Source: Pseudo-nitzschia pungens (lineage: Eukaryota > Bacillariophyta > Bacillariophyceae > Bacillariales > Bacillariaceae). From it: a DNA stretch of 64,000 nt. The notes below the pieces were generated by a model. The model made no database searches, was not told the origin of the DNA, and saw nothing but the letters and a program-made list of their open reading frames with translations. Both the position numbers and the translations under genes were made by a program. Location of the stretch: positions 62,001 through 126,000 of the forward strand of contig CM074765.1 of assembly GCA_037355855.1 (NCBI GenBank), given 5' to 3'. Of the stretch, positions 11,026 to 23,265 are shown piece after piece. Numbering within the stretch: position 1 is the stretch's first letter; the number at the start of each line of letters is the position of its first letter.

Positions 11026-12488
11026 CCGCAAACTGGTAGTAGGTTGATTTTGTTGTTACGAATTGACCAAGATATCGTTGGTCCCGAAAACGGACATCAG
11101 TTACTACTAAACACGGCACGTACGTTCGGTTGCGCGTACCTGGGCACCGTCCAGGACTTGGTGGGATAGCCTTCTGTACCTTGCCGTCCGACAAGAACGC
11201 GGCCTGGAATGGTATGGATTCGTGAGTCTTTCGTTCGGGATTGAAATCGGAGGTCATCCTTCCTTCGGAGACGCGACGATGCGCAAATCGTTTGGCACAC
11301 AACGTTTGTTCGGTTCGCGTCGTTCGTTTCGGAAGAGGAAATCCTCGCACACGAAATCGTCATGCGTGGAATCTGTTCTTGCTATCTGAATGACTACACG
11401 TACGAGTACGTGAACGTGTATTCTACGATGATCACAACTATTTACGAAGTACGAAGTAGATGTTAGCAATTCGGGTCTACTAGCTGCGGTCCGGGTCGAG
11501 AAGGCGTACCAGGGATTCAAACCAACATTCCGCCGTCGCTATTTCGTAGAGTTGCATTCCGGGAGAAGAACGGAAGTTTCGTGTGATCGTCCGATACTGG
11601 TAAGTAAGATCTTAATCTGCCAGGAAAGGCCAGAAATCAAACAGAATGAATCATCAATCAGACTCGAAATAGTTCAGTCCCGTGTTCCCAATAACTTCCA
11701 ACTTTTTCCATGTTGAAACCTTAACCTTAATCTTTCTTAGCCCTTAATGGCCCACCAGCAGTACCGGTACAGTAAACCTTGTAAGGTTACGTACCGTGAC
11801 CTTACGGTATTACGAAGTGTCAATTTACTAGAACAACAGTGGCTCAATGGTATGAATCGGTGAATCTCAAATCAACAAATCAAATACGAGCACCATGATG
11901 GTGAGGATGACAGCTGGAAGACTTGTACGGTAAGCTTACTTTGGCATCTTCACCAAATAGTCCTAATACTACTAGTACTACTACTAGCTAGCTAGCTAGC
12001 TAGTATCAAAGAGGATTTGACTGGCAGACGATATTCGTTCTTCAGTTCGTTGTTTTGGTTTGAAATTGGTTTTTTAAACTAGTAGTACTACTACTACAAA
12101 GACATTATCGTATAACTTTTTCGTCTTTTCTGTATTTATTTTGAAATGCTTTTTGTAGTAGCCAATGGAAAATGAAACAAAGTCGCCCACCATGATACAT
12201 AAAACGACGCAAAATTGGCATGTGGAGAGAACACAGGCAGTCGAGGCAAAACGAAATGCCTCCCTCCTATTACTAACAGTGGAAAGGTGGTGAGCGAGTT
12301 TTCCTTGCGTGCTGTGCGTATTGAGCGGACGCGTAGGTGTCTCGCGGTACTACGAGGAGTACTAGCTGGATGGAGCGGATAGAGGATGGAGAACGGAGGG
12401 ACGGACCGAACGGCAGCAGCACGAGCAGCACGAGCAGCACGAACGGCAGCAGTCCGGAGCAGACTCCACTCCCCTAGTAGTAGAACTA
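11026..12488. other. Intergenic with ACTAGT-type motif clusters
   Basis: No supported gene. The right part contains a CTAG run (11990-12003) and ACTAGTAGTACTACTAC clusters (11964-11990 and 12079-12098), the first of a series that continues to about 24.3 kb. Confidence 0.5.
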
Positions 12489-13295
12489 CTAGGGTTCTTC
12501 GACTTCGACCGTGACGGTGAGGTCGTTCTTCTCAACCACCACGGCAGCCTCGGCTTCCGCGGTGGCAACGGCTCCGGGGCCGTTCTGGCAGACCCAGAGC
12601 AGCTCGTCCTTGCGACAGGTGCAGATGGAATCGGCACTGTATTCGTAGTAGACGCAGTACTTGTAGTCGAATTGCTCCCCCATTTCGCAGGTAGTTCCGC
12701 TGTAGGGCCACAGAGCGGGGCAATTGATGACGTCGTACACCACCTCGGGTTTTCCGACCGTCGGGGGATCCGTGGGGGGCGGGGGTTGAACGGGCGGCAG
12801 GGGGTTTTCGTTGGGGTCGAGAACGATACCGTAAAAGTCGGCGTCGACCTCGAGCCCGCAGGTGAAAAAGGGAGCCAGTGCTTCCTTCGAGCATCTTTCT
12901 CCGCACGTGAGGCTTCGGGAGCAAGAGCTGGCGGCACCCTGGGAGGTCGCCCCGCTCAGAGTCGAGAACCCCTTGAGGCAGCCCATGCAGTTGCGGGGAG
13001 TCGAGATGCTGGTGGTGGGAAAAACGCAGACCTCGATCGATGCGGCTTCCTTGGGACAGCCCAAAATCCAGTCGTTGAGGTCGGTGCTGCTCTTGACGGG
13101 AGCCGGGGTGGGAGGGAGCAAGTCGTTTGGGTTCACATCGATGATTTCTCCCTTGCTTTTCTTGAGGCGGCGTTCACTCCCGACATCGGCCATGTCGGCG
13201 TCCTCGTTTTCGGAACGGCGAAGGAACTTCTTTTGGTTCGAGGCAGCGGATGCCGAGAGGGCGAGGGTGAGAAAGATAGCGTGCTTGAAGATCAT
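12489..13295 (-). CDS. Secreted cysteine-rich protein
   Basis: ATG at 13295, 268 residues. The N-terminus MIFKHAIFLTLALSASAAS is a clear signal peptide with an Ala-rich cleavage site; a FLRR motif follows within ten residues. The mature part has 14 cysteines in two blocks (about residues 78-147 and 190-237), separated by a proline-rich hinge (PPVQPPPPTDPPT). The C-terminal tail is Ala/Val/Glu-rich and acidic. It is probably an extracellular or wall-associated disulfide-bonded protein. No enzyme motif is recognised. GC is clearly higher than in the flanks, which supports coding. The stop lies next to an ACTAGTAG cluster. Confidence 0.8.
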   Translation of the reverse strand: MIFKHAIFLTLALSASAASNQKKFLRRSENEDADMADVGSERRLKKSKGEIIDVNPNDLLPPTPAPVKSSTDLNDWILGCPKEAASIEVCVFPTTSISTPRNCMGCLKGFSTLSGATSQGAASSCSRSLTCGERCSKEALAPFFTCGLEVDADFYGIVLDPNENPLPPVQPPPPTDPPTVGKPEVVYDVINCPALWPYSGTTCEMGEQFDYKYCVYYEYSADSICTCRKDELLWVCQNGPGAVATAEAEAAVVVEKNDLTVTVEVEEP

Positions 13296-16200
13296 TGTGT
13301 TGTTGTTCTTAGTCTGATTTATTTTTTAGTATTTGATGTGATGTGATGTGATGTGATGTGATTTAATGTGATCGAGATATATATTATGGAGATGGGCGAG
13401 ATTATCGTACGAATACGGTATGTTGACAATATTATAGTGCTTTTTCGTGTTTTATGAAGACAGCCAGTGATGAAAGAGGTACGTGTCCTCTTGTGCAATA
13501 CCGGTAGCGCAGAACTTCGGTGCCAAGAACGACTGCTTGCACCGATCTGTTTGGAATCATCGGTCTTCTTCTGCGTGAAAACTCGGTCGAAGAAGAAATT
13601 CGAAATTCAGTCTTGAACAACGAGCCTCTCAAATCGTAAAAGTGTGTTCTTTCCATTCTTGTCGGCCGAAGAAAAATTTTTGATAAAAATTTGGCTAGCC
13701 GTTTCAAAGGCGGGATTCCAGTCATCGGCACATTTGATTTGACGAATTACATAAGCTTCGGCATGCCAGATATTCAAATTTATGCCCGCGGCATACCGAC
13801 GGGCGTGCAAAAAAATGGCGGAGTCTCACTAACGGATCGATCCGTGCGTGTGCCACATAGTGACAGTGACATGCCGATGACACACTTGGTGGAAAATCGA
13901 GATTCTTTTTCCTGCATGTGTTTGACGCCTTCCGTTCAAAACAATATTTCAGTGGGATATCATCTGTTGGCGTCGAGAAATTTGGCCCCAAACCGAATGT
14001 CGCGAAAGGCCTCCGCTTCGAGTTGTTGACACCCATGAGCCATGGTACTGCAAGTGCCGTAGAACGTGCTTTCGTTCGAACGAAAATTGGCGGCTCTCGT
14101 TCGACTTCGCTTTCCTCGAAAAATTTGGTCGTTGCAAAAGCAGTCCCAAAGAATTCGGCGGTCTAACTACGTTACTAGTGCACGCTTCCATGTGCTTGTA
14201 GCATGCGATGGCTCATTCTTCGTTTGGTAATTAAATTTCAGTTTCCTTCGAACGATTTTGAGAATTCGTCATGGTATGCTTGCGTTCGGATATCGAAATA
14301 GGTCGTACGAACTTCGGAGCACGTGGATGACGTGTCTCTCGGCGCGGGATATGACCTCCGGTGCAATTTTTCTCGCTTCGACGGAGCCATCGTACGAGTA
14401 AGGTTAACATTATCTGTACACGAATCCCTTCGATTACGAGAGACTTCTCTCCTATGTGAATACCTACCGTTTGGTAAGGTTACGGTACCGTACGGTATGT
14501 TCCGGGAAAGTCCTTACCGTCACGTACGAGCAAGGTTACGAGTACCAATAAGTTACACACAAAACGGGCACAAAGTGCCCATTCGGAACCAAACGATTCA
14601 CGTCCTGCATGTTCTGCATCGGTCTTGTTCCCACTTCACCAATGGATCCTTTGGAGAAATGACTTCTTCCAGTCGCAGTCGCTTCCCACGGGATTATCGA
14701 ATGAAATTGAGAACAGTTTGGAATACCGTGCGGTTCGTGTCAGAGAAATTCTTTCGACCGGTCTTGTTCCCGTTTCCATTGATTGATCACTTCGGCCGAC
14801 ACTTTCCGATCGTGTGGTACCGCACCCTAGTCGTACTATGTGCGAAGTAAGTTACTCGTATTCAATAGTAACCTTACCGATTCGTGACCATCTCAAATAA
14901 TGGAATTGCATCCATGAATGTACGAGTACGAATGAACGAATCAACCAAGTCGTGCATCCCTTCGGAACAAATCGCTCGGTCGAATCGAATGGTCTGCAAG
15001 GATTTTCGAGGAATCGACGGCAGAACCAACAAGAATCATGACGGCACTCGGAACCAGAATTACCGTTTCGATCTCTTTCTCGCGATGCATTCTTCGGAAT
15101 GAATCGATCGAACAAGAACACCGTCGATTACCGTTTGTTCCTACTACTACTAGTACTAGTACTTACCGATTCCATCTGTCTCTCAATCTCTTTCCGATTT
15201 TTGATGATTCGTTCCAATCGTGATAGCTACTACCGTAGCTACACTACTTGTATGCGGTGTGTTCTTGTTTTCGTGTACCTCCACCAGTACTACTAGTAGT
15301 AGTAGCATCCGAAAGCTCTTTGGGCGAAGGCTTCCGTTGCTGCAGAGTCACCACCACCAGCAATCCTTGTTTGGGTGAAAGAAGAATTCCCCATGGTGGG
15401 CATTGCGATGCTGCTGGACCGTCTAAGACGAGACCAAGACCCATAATTATTCGCGTGGCTCTACTACTACTAGTAGTACTAGTAGTAACAACAACTACTC
15501 CTAGTAGTACCTTGTAGTAGTTCGTGTGATAAAGAAATTACACCACCACCAGCAGCACACAAGTACCTAGTAGTACTAGTACTACTAGCCTGTTCGACAG
15601 AAAGAGCTATGAATATCCACCAGTAGGGTTTTCATCATTGAACCAAGATCGTTCTTGTTACTGGTGGTGCTGCCATTCCAAACTGTAAAACAAATAATTC
15701 AATTTCAAGTAATTTGTCAGATGTGACCCTCCACCAAGAAAGCAATGGGCTACTATGGCACTATAGATTCTTGTAATTGATTCCATCATGTGTGGGGGGA
15801 TTAGTAGTAGTCCTAGTTGTAAGCCTGATATTGTTGCCGGTGCTGTAATGAGCTGAACCCACTCACTAGTTCATCCATAGTACTAGTACTACCTAGTAGT
15901 ACAGCATGTACCATGCTTCCAGCATCATGCTTCAATATTGATAATGATAGCGTCATGCATCAATCCTTAAAGTTTGACTATCATACTAGGAGTCTTATTA
16001 GTAGCAGTAGTACTACTACTAGTATACTAGTTCACATTTTCAATACCAAACTCCATCGTCCTCTGCCGTAACGTAACCTTGTTGTTCTACTAAGTTTCAG
16101 CCTACAAGAAGCAGTATTTGTACTTGTATTCTTGTGTTGTTTCTCATAGGCTTACTCTAGGCGAGGAGATGGACTTCTTACTTCACATAACCCAAGAAAC

Positions 16201-17348
16201 GCTTTCATCACCACTTATGCTGGAGTGGCTGCTACTACTAGTAGTAATACTAGTACTTCTTGTACTACTAGTAATACTAATAGTAGTACTAGTAGTACTA
16301 CTATGTAGAAGAGTAGTGGCGCACGAACGACGATTATCGATGGATCGTGGTACACAACGTTTCAGTCATAATATCGCATGATAATTGATTGTAATTCTTT
16401 GTCGTAGTGTCCCATGATTCAATACGATCACCATGAGAGGACGATCGATTCTTCTTGTTCTTTGTTGTGATAGTACGATTCATTCTCAAGATAAAAAAAA
16501 TGTCATGATTTTTGCAATTGATAGGGGGCAAACTACTTGTGATGCAACTGACACCACTGAGGATGACATGCCAACGGAATCCAATACAGTATGGATTCAA
16601 CTGCGATGTGGTACGGTAGTCGGGCATACCCAAATACTCTTACAATATATCGTGGGTGCTGAACAGAACAAGAATTTGGCGCCTCTTGAATACCAGTACC
16701 GTAGTATCAGTACTTCTTGTAGTAATTAAGATTACTATTACTAGGGATAAGCTATGTTTGTCTTTCTGCTTTCCGTTGTGTGAACGAAACTATGATTAAT
16801 TATGGCATTGTCTGCCAGAAATTTCGTCCGCACATCAAATCATAACAATTATTGTAAGAAGCGCAGTTTATGTGTCGTGACTGGGTACGTGAAAGATATT
16901 TTCTAATATTGAGATCGAAGTAAATCATGGATGCTCGTAACCTTACTGTAACCAGTTTTCTACGGAAACAGATAATCTTACTCCGCTTTACTATCTAACT
17001 TTTATCCTAAAGTTCAACCAATCGGAATAGAAACAGAAAAAATAGTATTATGAAAGCTCTCTGAAAAGTGGCGATGGGTGGATTTGGGAAGTTTTTCCAA
17101 GCTATCGAACGTTCGATGGTCACTGAAAGTTAAAGGAATTTTCCTGAAAATAAATAACCCCCAATTTTGTGCACCGGTCGGTGGCATATGTGTTGAAAAC
17201 TGAGACGTGCGGAATCACGAATGGGAAAATGAATTCCCAGGTAAAGGATGCTGCCACGGGCGGAATGAACCAAACAATCTGTTCCAAAAAAAAATCCGAT
17301 TAGCATCGGTATTTTTTCATAATATATCCCGTTCCATCTTTCTCGAAC
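13296..17348. other. Intergenic, rich in ACTAGT/AGTACT clusters
   Basis: About 4 kb without a convincing gene. It holds a GTGAT run in the putative promoter of the secreted protein (13334-13372), GTACGAGTA and GTAAGGTTAC words (14390-14560), and dense CTAGTAGTACTAGT clusters at 15137-15165, 15287-15305, 15460-15510, 15570-15590, 15880-15902, 16000-16030 and 16219-16302. Open frames across them are repetitive Leu/Val translations. Confidence 0.5.
15135..16305. repeat. Clusters of ACTAGT / AGTACT words
   Basis: Separate 15-85 bp runs consist almost only of TAC, TAG, ACT and AGT triplets, giving overlapping SpeI-like (ACTAGT) and ScaI-like (AGTACT) palindromes. They are interspersed with ordinary sequence and do not form a regular-period tandem array. 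Confidence 0.7.
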
Positions 17349-18236
17349 ATGACAACGACAGCTGTAACGAGAGGGAATTCCCCTCGTCATTCAATGATTG
17401 CTACAGCACTCGTCGTAAACGTCCTCACAACCCTTGCTTTTTTTGTCCTCTTGAATTTCAGCGGCTACGCGATCGTTGTGAGACAGGAGCCATCCTTTAG
17501 CACTCCCGACTCTGCTTGGGCGGAAGGTAGGTTGCAAGAAACCCCCGAGCAATGGAGTCGAGATGAAGAAAGAGAACTGTCGGGAATGAATGATGATGAG
17601 CTTACCTGGAAAGAGAAAATGATACTGAAACAAAAAGAGAGAAGGGAACAGTTGAGAAAAGAACGAGAAAAGTTGACTAAACGCGAATCCTACAAAGTCG
17701 TTTTACCCGAGGAAGAGATCACATACCTGCCACAACCAGCGAACGCAGATCCCGGAGGAGTGACGGGAAGCCAAATCATGATGAACGGCAATGTCTACCC
17801 CTTTGACGACATCAACGTCAAGGACAACAAGATCATTGGAAAAATCCCGACTCCCGTGCCCGGATCGATGTTCACGCAGAGGTGCATGGCCACAAAGGGA
17901 GAGGAGTCGTCGCCGTCCAATGTGCTTATCGAGGAAGCAATGTGCGAGTACACCATTTGCATCAAGAAGGGCGATCGGGGCTGCTTGTTTCTGAGAATGG
18001 GCGGTCTCTATGAGTTCAGCCCCTTTTCGACCAATCCCAAAGGTGCTCCGACGGTGTTTGCGGCCATTGTGGGCGGGACTGAAGGGTCCGCCGGTTTTCG
18101 TGGCGGGGCACGCGTCAAGACACTGGTTCGTTCCAATGGCAAGGGCAATGGAATTGCCGTCTACCAGGTGGATTTGTATTACCAAAAAGATGGGATGAAG
18201 CATGTCCCGATATTCAAGCCGCCTTCCAAGTCTTAG
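17349..18236 (+). CDS. Type II membrane protein, possible dirigent/AOC-like barrel
   Basis: ATG at 17349, 295 residues. A short cytoplasmic N-terminus precedes one membrane helix at about residues 16-44 (MIATALVVNVLTTLAFFVLL). A charged coiled-coil-like segment follows at about 87-113. From about 150 to the end the protein is ordered and beta-rich, with four cysteines (RCMATK, MCEYTICIKKGDRGC) and the text FAAIVGGTEGSAGFRGGARV...GNGIAVYQVDLYY. A GGTGxFxGARG-type turn followed by a long strand is characteristic of the dirigent / allene oxide cyclase barrel, so I suggest that fold; it is inference from one motif. The domain would face the Golgi lumen or outside. High GC supports coding. Confidence 0.75.
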   Translation: MTTTAVTRGNSPRHSMIATALVVNVLTTLAFFVLLNFSGYAIVVRQEPSFSTPDSAWAEGRLQETPEQWSRDEERELSGMNDDELTWKEKMILKQKERREQLRKEREKLTKRESYKVVLPEEEITYLPQPANADPGGVTGSQIMMNGNVYPFDDINVKDNKIIGKIPTPVPGSMFTQRCMATKGEESSPSNVLIEEAMCEYTICIKKGDRGCLFLRMGGLYEFSPFSTNPKGAPTVFAAIVGGTEGSAGFRGGARVKTLVRSNGKGNGIAVYQVDLYYQKDGMKHVPIFKPPSKS

Positions 18237-20494
18237 GAGGCGGCCACCGACGAGGACTTCTAGACTCAGTGCCAATTATTATTATTTGTACTCTGGGACA
18301 AACGTCTGCCTTTGCGTATCGCGGAAAGGATTGTGCCTGACTCGAGTCCCAGGGTCTAGATATGATACAGTCTCGTGGGTACCCGCAAAACTATACTACT
18401 GCGTGCATGAATAATCTGGTGGTTTTAGTGGTTTCCCGCAAGCGATGTTCACGATTGAAATTTTAGTGTCGTGCCGTTCCATACCGCACGTCGCAAGCAA
18501 CTTTGTTTGTATTAGTTTCTTCCGGTTACCGTATGGTTTGGGAGAGACAGAGGGGGGTTGGGGTTTAGGACGAGGGTTGGAGAGCTTGTTCCCGGTTGGT
18601 TCGAGGTTGGGCAAAAAGGATGCAAAGCAGATGCTCTCAATCATCCTCTGGTGCCGCTAGTATTACTATGTGATATTGGAAGACTAATCAACGCTATCTA
18701 GAGAGTTGCCTTTACATATTTTTATTTTCCCTTGACTATTTCTTGCTTAGGTTGAACCCATTCTAAACTTTGGATGGTTGGCTACTAACTTTGAGACACA
18801 AATAGTGCACAAGTGCTCGAGTGGTACTAGTACTAGTACTAGTACTACTAGTACTAGTACTAGGGTAGTACTAGTATGATCGAACCAGCATCACGTATTA
18901 GTGGGGGCTGATTGCGCAATGGGTTTGTGCTTGAATAGCAAGCAATTTGGAATCCAGTCATACTACCTTCCTTGGTTGATAATATTCTTGGAGTAAGATT
19001 ACTACCTATTATTTTTTCAATGGCTTTCATTACGAACTGATTTCAACAAGTACTACTACTAGTACTACTACTACTACTAGTAATTATAGTACGGTAGTAT
19101 TACTCTTACTACTAGTAGTAATGCTTGCGTAGGAATCATCAGCCATCCCGGTTGTCAACGTTCTTACGAGTACATATTGCAACATGTTATTGTACGGTTC
19201 TAGTTTCCGTTCGCGGAGCAAAGTATGTACCTTTCTGACACCATCGGTTGCGGCCAGAGATAAAATCGCATCGAAGGAGCGTTCGCGATTTTGTTATCCA
19301 CTATCCGTCACTGTGTGCTGGTCACTAAATTTGTGGCTACGTCGCGACGACCGGCGCGTTGCCGACGAACTCCCAAGAAAATTCATTCCACCATCCCGGT
19401 AAGGCTACGGTAAGATTTATGTTTCCTCTACCAAATTCACGTCCTTTACGATTCGGTTCGAATTCATTCATCAGTAAGGTTTTTATTGCCTCTCTAGAGG
19501 TAAGGTTACAAGTACCTTTTTGATTAAGGTATTTAGCCGTACCAGTCAAAAATACTGGTTTGAATGGTATGGAAAGCACTTCAAATCCGATGGTAATGTT
19601 TGTGTTTGTGTTTGTGTTTACTTAAAATGTGAAACATTCAACATACCAGTAAACGGTACCAGTACGTACGTTGGTTGTTATCTCACAAATCGTCGTGTCC
19701 CCTACGAGTAATTACCGGTAACTAAGGCTTACCAGGTACCTTACTTGTACGAGTACAAGTAAGCCTTACCGATAACCTTACTCGTACACACCCATCTCAT
19801 TCGTTGCAGTTCCGAGGCCGACAACGCGGAGCGTCCGGAATTGTGGAACAATTTTGAGATTCATGTTCAAGACTTCGCCTTCCAAAGAAGGCCCTCGAGC
19901 CTGTTGGAGTACGTACGAGTAAGGTTAACTGACCATAAAGAAGATAATTCTTTCTGAAAAATTATGCACTATTGTACTCATTCCGTACCAACACGGTATG
20001 TCAGGAGTAATTATTGTGCGAAGGCAACGCGGTGGATATCTCGGGAGCCACATCCGTTCTCGAAAAGAGCGCATGTGCCGTCCGGCACTGTGATGGTACC
20101 ATGATTCGAAGAATGTTCCTCCTGTCGATCACTATCACTATCCATCTCCGTTTCCTGCCCACTGCGCCACCGAATCACAAACATCGGTTCTTTTGGGTTG
20201 GGCAATTGATTCACAAAAAACCCTTCGAAACTTGATCCACGAAATCGTCAATACGTGGTAACAATCACATTCCTTTACCTTCTAACGGTGCAAGTACCAG
20301 TACCAGTACCAGTACCAATACTAGTACCTACCGACCTTCTGTATCATCAGGGATCATCGATACGCGGTATCACATTGTTGAGATCCATCTCCCTACCGAC
20401 CTACCTACCGGCTGGGATCGTTAATACCCGGTATCACAGTTCTCTTCGATACCTACGGTAACCTTACCTACATATCTGCAGAGATCGTCAGCAA
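18237..20494. other. Intergenic with motif clusters
   Basis: No gene supported. ACTAGTACTAGTACTACTAG clusters lie at 18823-18868 and 19050-19112. GTAAGGTTAC, TACCGGTA and GTACGAGTAC words are frequent from 19400 to 19930. A run of ACCAGT units lies at 20293-20318. Confidence 0.5.
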
Positions 20495-20896
20495 TGAGCG
20501 ATTCCCGAAACTAATATGTGTAATATCATATCCTAAATTCAATGTCCACATTGTTTTTGGCGCACCCAACGGACAGGCATTAAAAACGAATGACAGACAG
20601 GCGTGCAGAAGGCCTATTTGGGAATTTGGAATCTTGTTTCGAAAAACAAAAAATGCTCTCTTTATTCCCTAACTGCGCGTCTATCGACAATTTTTAGCGC
20701 GCGATTATTGTTTTCAAGATTCCTTGAAAATATGAATTGGTGCTTAAAATCTGGAGGAGGCAGATATGTGTCCTCCAGATTCTGAGAAATCGGTTAATAG
20801 ATTCTTATTTTTCTATGTGTGAGCACATAGATCTGTGTGTGCCACGTCAGAAATAATGTGATATGGCACGTGCATATTAGTTTCGGGAATCGCTCA
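20495..20896. mobile_element. Short TIR element (MITE-like), 402 bp
   Basis: The ends are inverted repeats of about 23 bp beginning TGAGCGATTCCCGAAACT; the right end at about 20874-20896 reads the complement. The interior has no coding frame of note. About 280 bp of its left part recurs inverted at 63603-63875, so it belongs to a dispersed family. No clear target duplication is visible. Superfamily unknown. Confidence 0.65.
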
Positions 20897-21933
20897 ATAC
20901 GGGGCATCACATACATATTTTTATCTACGGTACCTACCGGCAGGAACACCGTGCTTTGGATGTGGGATGGGGATACAGCAATGCACTACCTGCATTTAGT
21001 ACAGTACGTGTACTGCCCGCACCTTCAGCGGATCAAAAAAGTGAATCGTCACCTTTTACATTGAAGCTACAAATGTGTAGGTCACAAGCACCAATCCCCT
21101 CCCTGAGAAACAAACCCCGAAGCATCATCAAAATCAATCTCAATCAATCCAATCATTTCATCATCAACAATCTCAATCAATCATCACACGGTTCTCTGGA
21201 TGTGGGATGGGGATACCTACTGCTACTTGTGCCCGCGCCACCACTGGATCCCAAAATCGGTCATCGTGTATGATCGGTCACAAAACACCCCCGTGGAACA
21301 TCTAAGTATCATCATGACACATCATGGCACATCATGACACATCATCCTCACGCCACGGTATCGCAACTAAAGCGTCCCTGCTGGAACCCAGAAAGCCGAA
21401 ATTGTGTCTCCGAGACTGTTTTTCTCTGGCTGTTTTGCGTGGGAACCGATGACAAAAAAACCTCCCAAGCAAGACGGAAGAAAGGAATGAATGAATGAAT
21501 CAATCAATTAATGGATCTGTCGATCCACTGTACGGTATATATATTATCTATGTTCTTTCGAGATCCACCGGGGTTGGTTTTCGGCGCTGTCTTTTGGTCA
21601 CAATAGAATACCGCAGTCCAAGCAACCAGAAAATTCCAGTGTTGCACAATTTTGCACAATCATCTACCATCTCCACGTACAAACCAGCAACAACAACAGC
21701 AGCAACAATTGTAATTGTAATTGTAATTGTAATTATAATTGCAATACACGCATATCCAAATTCTTTGCATTCTTGTGAGTCTCCAAACCAAACCTCACAT
21801 AAAATTTCCGAATCCAACACTTGGATTGCTTCCAGAAACTTAAACATACTTCCCTGTGCATTCGATCATCGTCACCTGATCACATCATCCCTCCACATTC
21901 CCATCTACATTCCCATCTACATTCCCATCCACC
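20897..21933. other. Intergenic with local duplications
   Basis: A segment starting GGATGTGGGATGGGGATAC occurs twice (20956 and 21198). AATCAATC and CATCATGACA runs occur at 21140-21185 and 21311-21345, and a TGTAAT run at 21712-21740. The 3' 400 bp should contain the promoter of the gene at 21934. The CATTCCCATCTA unit is repeated just before its ATG. Confidence 0.5.
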
Positions 21934-22765
21934 ATGACCGCAACCCAACTTACCTTCCCACCGTGCCCTCCATTTGGAAACATTAGCAGCAGCAGCAGCA
22001 GCAGCGGTAGCGGTAGCGGTAGCTGCCTCTTTCCGCCTCCCCCACCCTTTCTCACCGCCGACAAGGATCCCTCCGCCCAGAGCCCGTCGTCGGTCCGAAA
22101 GTTTCCCGGCGACGCCGATGTCGATGCTGCTGCTGCTGCTATCGATGCTTCGATCAGAGCAAAAGCGACAGCAACAGCAAAAGCAAAAGCACCACCACCA
22201 CTCACAACACCACTCGTAGCAGCAGCGTCTGCCAAGAGTCGCAAAAACAACCGCAAAAACAACCGCAGTAACAACCGCAATTCCAACGCGGGCAAGAAAT
22301 CCAAAAAATCCGTCGCCTTTTGCGAGCTGGTCAAGGTCCGGGACACGCTGTCCCACCGCGATTTGACGCCGCAGGAACGAAAGGATTACTGGTTGCAGGA
22401 CCGGGATTTCATCGCCATTCGACAGCGCAACCAAGCGTGTCTCAAAGCCCTGAAATCCCTGGCGGCCATGGCGAAACCCAGGAGCACTACTGCTTCCGGT
22501 GCCGCTCCTCCTTCCTTTGCTCGGCACTGCAGCGGCAGCGGCAACGACAATACTAACAATAACAACAATACTAACAACAACAACAACAACAACAACAACA
22601 ATAATGGCAATGGCAAAGACTACGATTGCTTTCGAGGGCTCGAGCCCTGCCTTCCCCAGGAATCGATCCGACGACGATTCTACCGGCAAACGGCGGTGGA
22701 CGAGGTCCTCTTCGAACAACACGATCAACAGTGCCTGTTGTTTGGTGGTGGTGGTGGTGGTGGCT

Positions 22766-22802
<37 letters not shown>

Positions 22803-23265
22803 GAGCAATGAGTACTACTGCATCGTCGACCAGGAGGCCATCGCGATTGCCTATTCCCGGGTGGTGTCCGATTGCACGGCCTACGCCCTGGAGGTTGCCT
22901 ACCGGGACCGACAGGCCGTCGAGCGGTACCTGCGACAAGGAGACAGCAACAACGAGGAGCAGCAACAACAAGCAGCAGGAAGGAACGATCGGTGTTCGAA
23001 AGAAGAACAAGAAGGCGAAGAAGAAGAAGAAGTCCTCGTCTCGCGCCTCGAGGTGCTCGTCATCGGCGACGACGGGCTCGATGATTCCCATCATTACCAT
23101 CACCACCACCACCACCACCACCACCATCAATGGCATCACCGCCGCCAACGCAGCAATACCAATTCTTCTAGTACTAGTACTAGTACTATTACTACTACTA
23201 TAACCAGCAAGAGCTTCCACACCAGTACCGTGTTGGTAACGGGCGTCCCCGAGGAGTACTACTAG
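21934..23265 (+). CDS. Diatom-type hypothetical protein with homopolymer tracts
   Basis: ATG at 21934, 443 residues. Homopolymers dominate: Ser and Gly/Ser runs near 20, Ala near 65, Asn runs (about 208-224 and 280-291), Gly near 270, Gln near 345, Glu near 360, His near 388. Between them sit two ordered blocks. Block 1, about residues 125-175, reads VAFCELVKVRDTLSHRDLTP then YWLQDRDFIAIRQRN, a pattern (V-F...V-V-...H-DLT-EE...W) that I associate with many diatom hypothetical proteins. Block 2 (about 295-337) contains IAIAYSRVVSDCTAYALEVAYRDRQAVERYL and is helical. A nuclear or cytoplasmic regulatory role is possible but unproven. The final codons and stop lie within an ACTAGT-type cluster. 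Confidence 0.7.

Noticed and set aside
14323..14850. 175-residue plus-strand frame
   Set aside because: It spans GTAAGGTTAC/GTACGAG spacer words, has no domain and no composition change against the flanks.
16118..16381. 87-residue frame with a Leu/Val membrane-like segment
   Set aside because: The hydrophobic stretch is a translation of the ACTAGTAGTA cluster.
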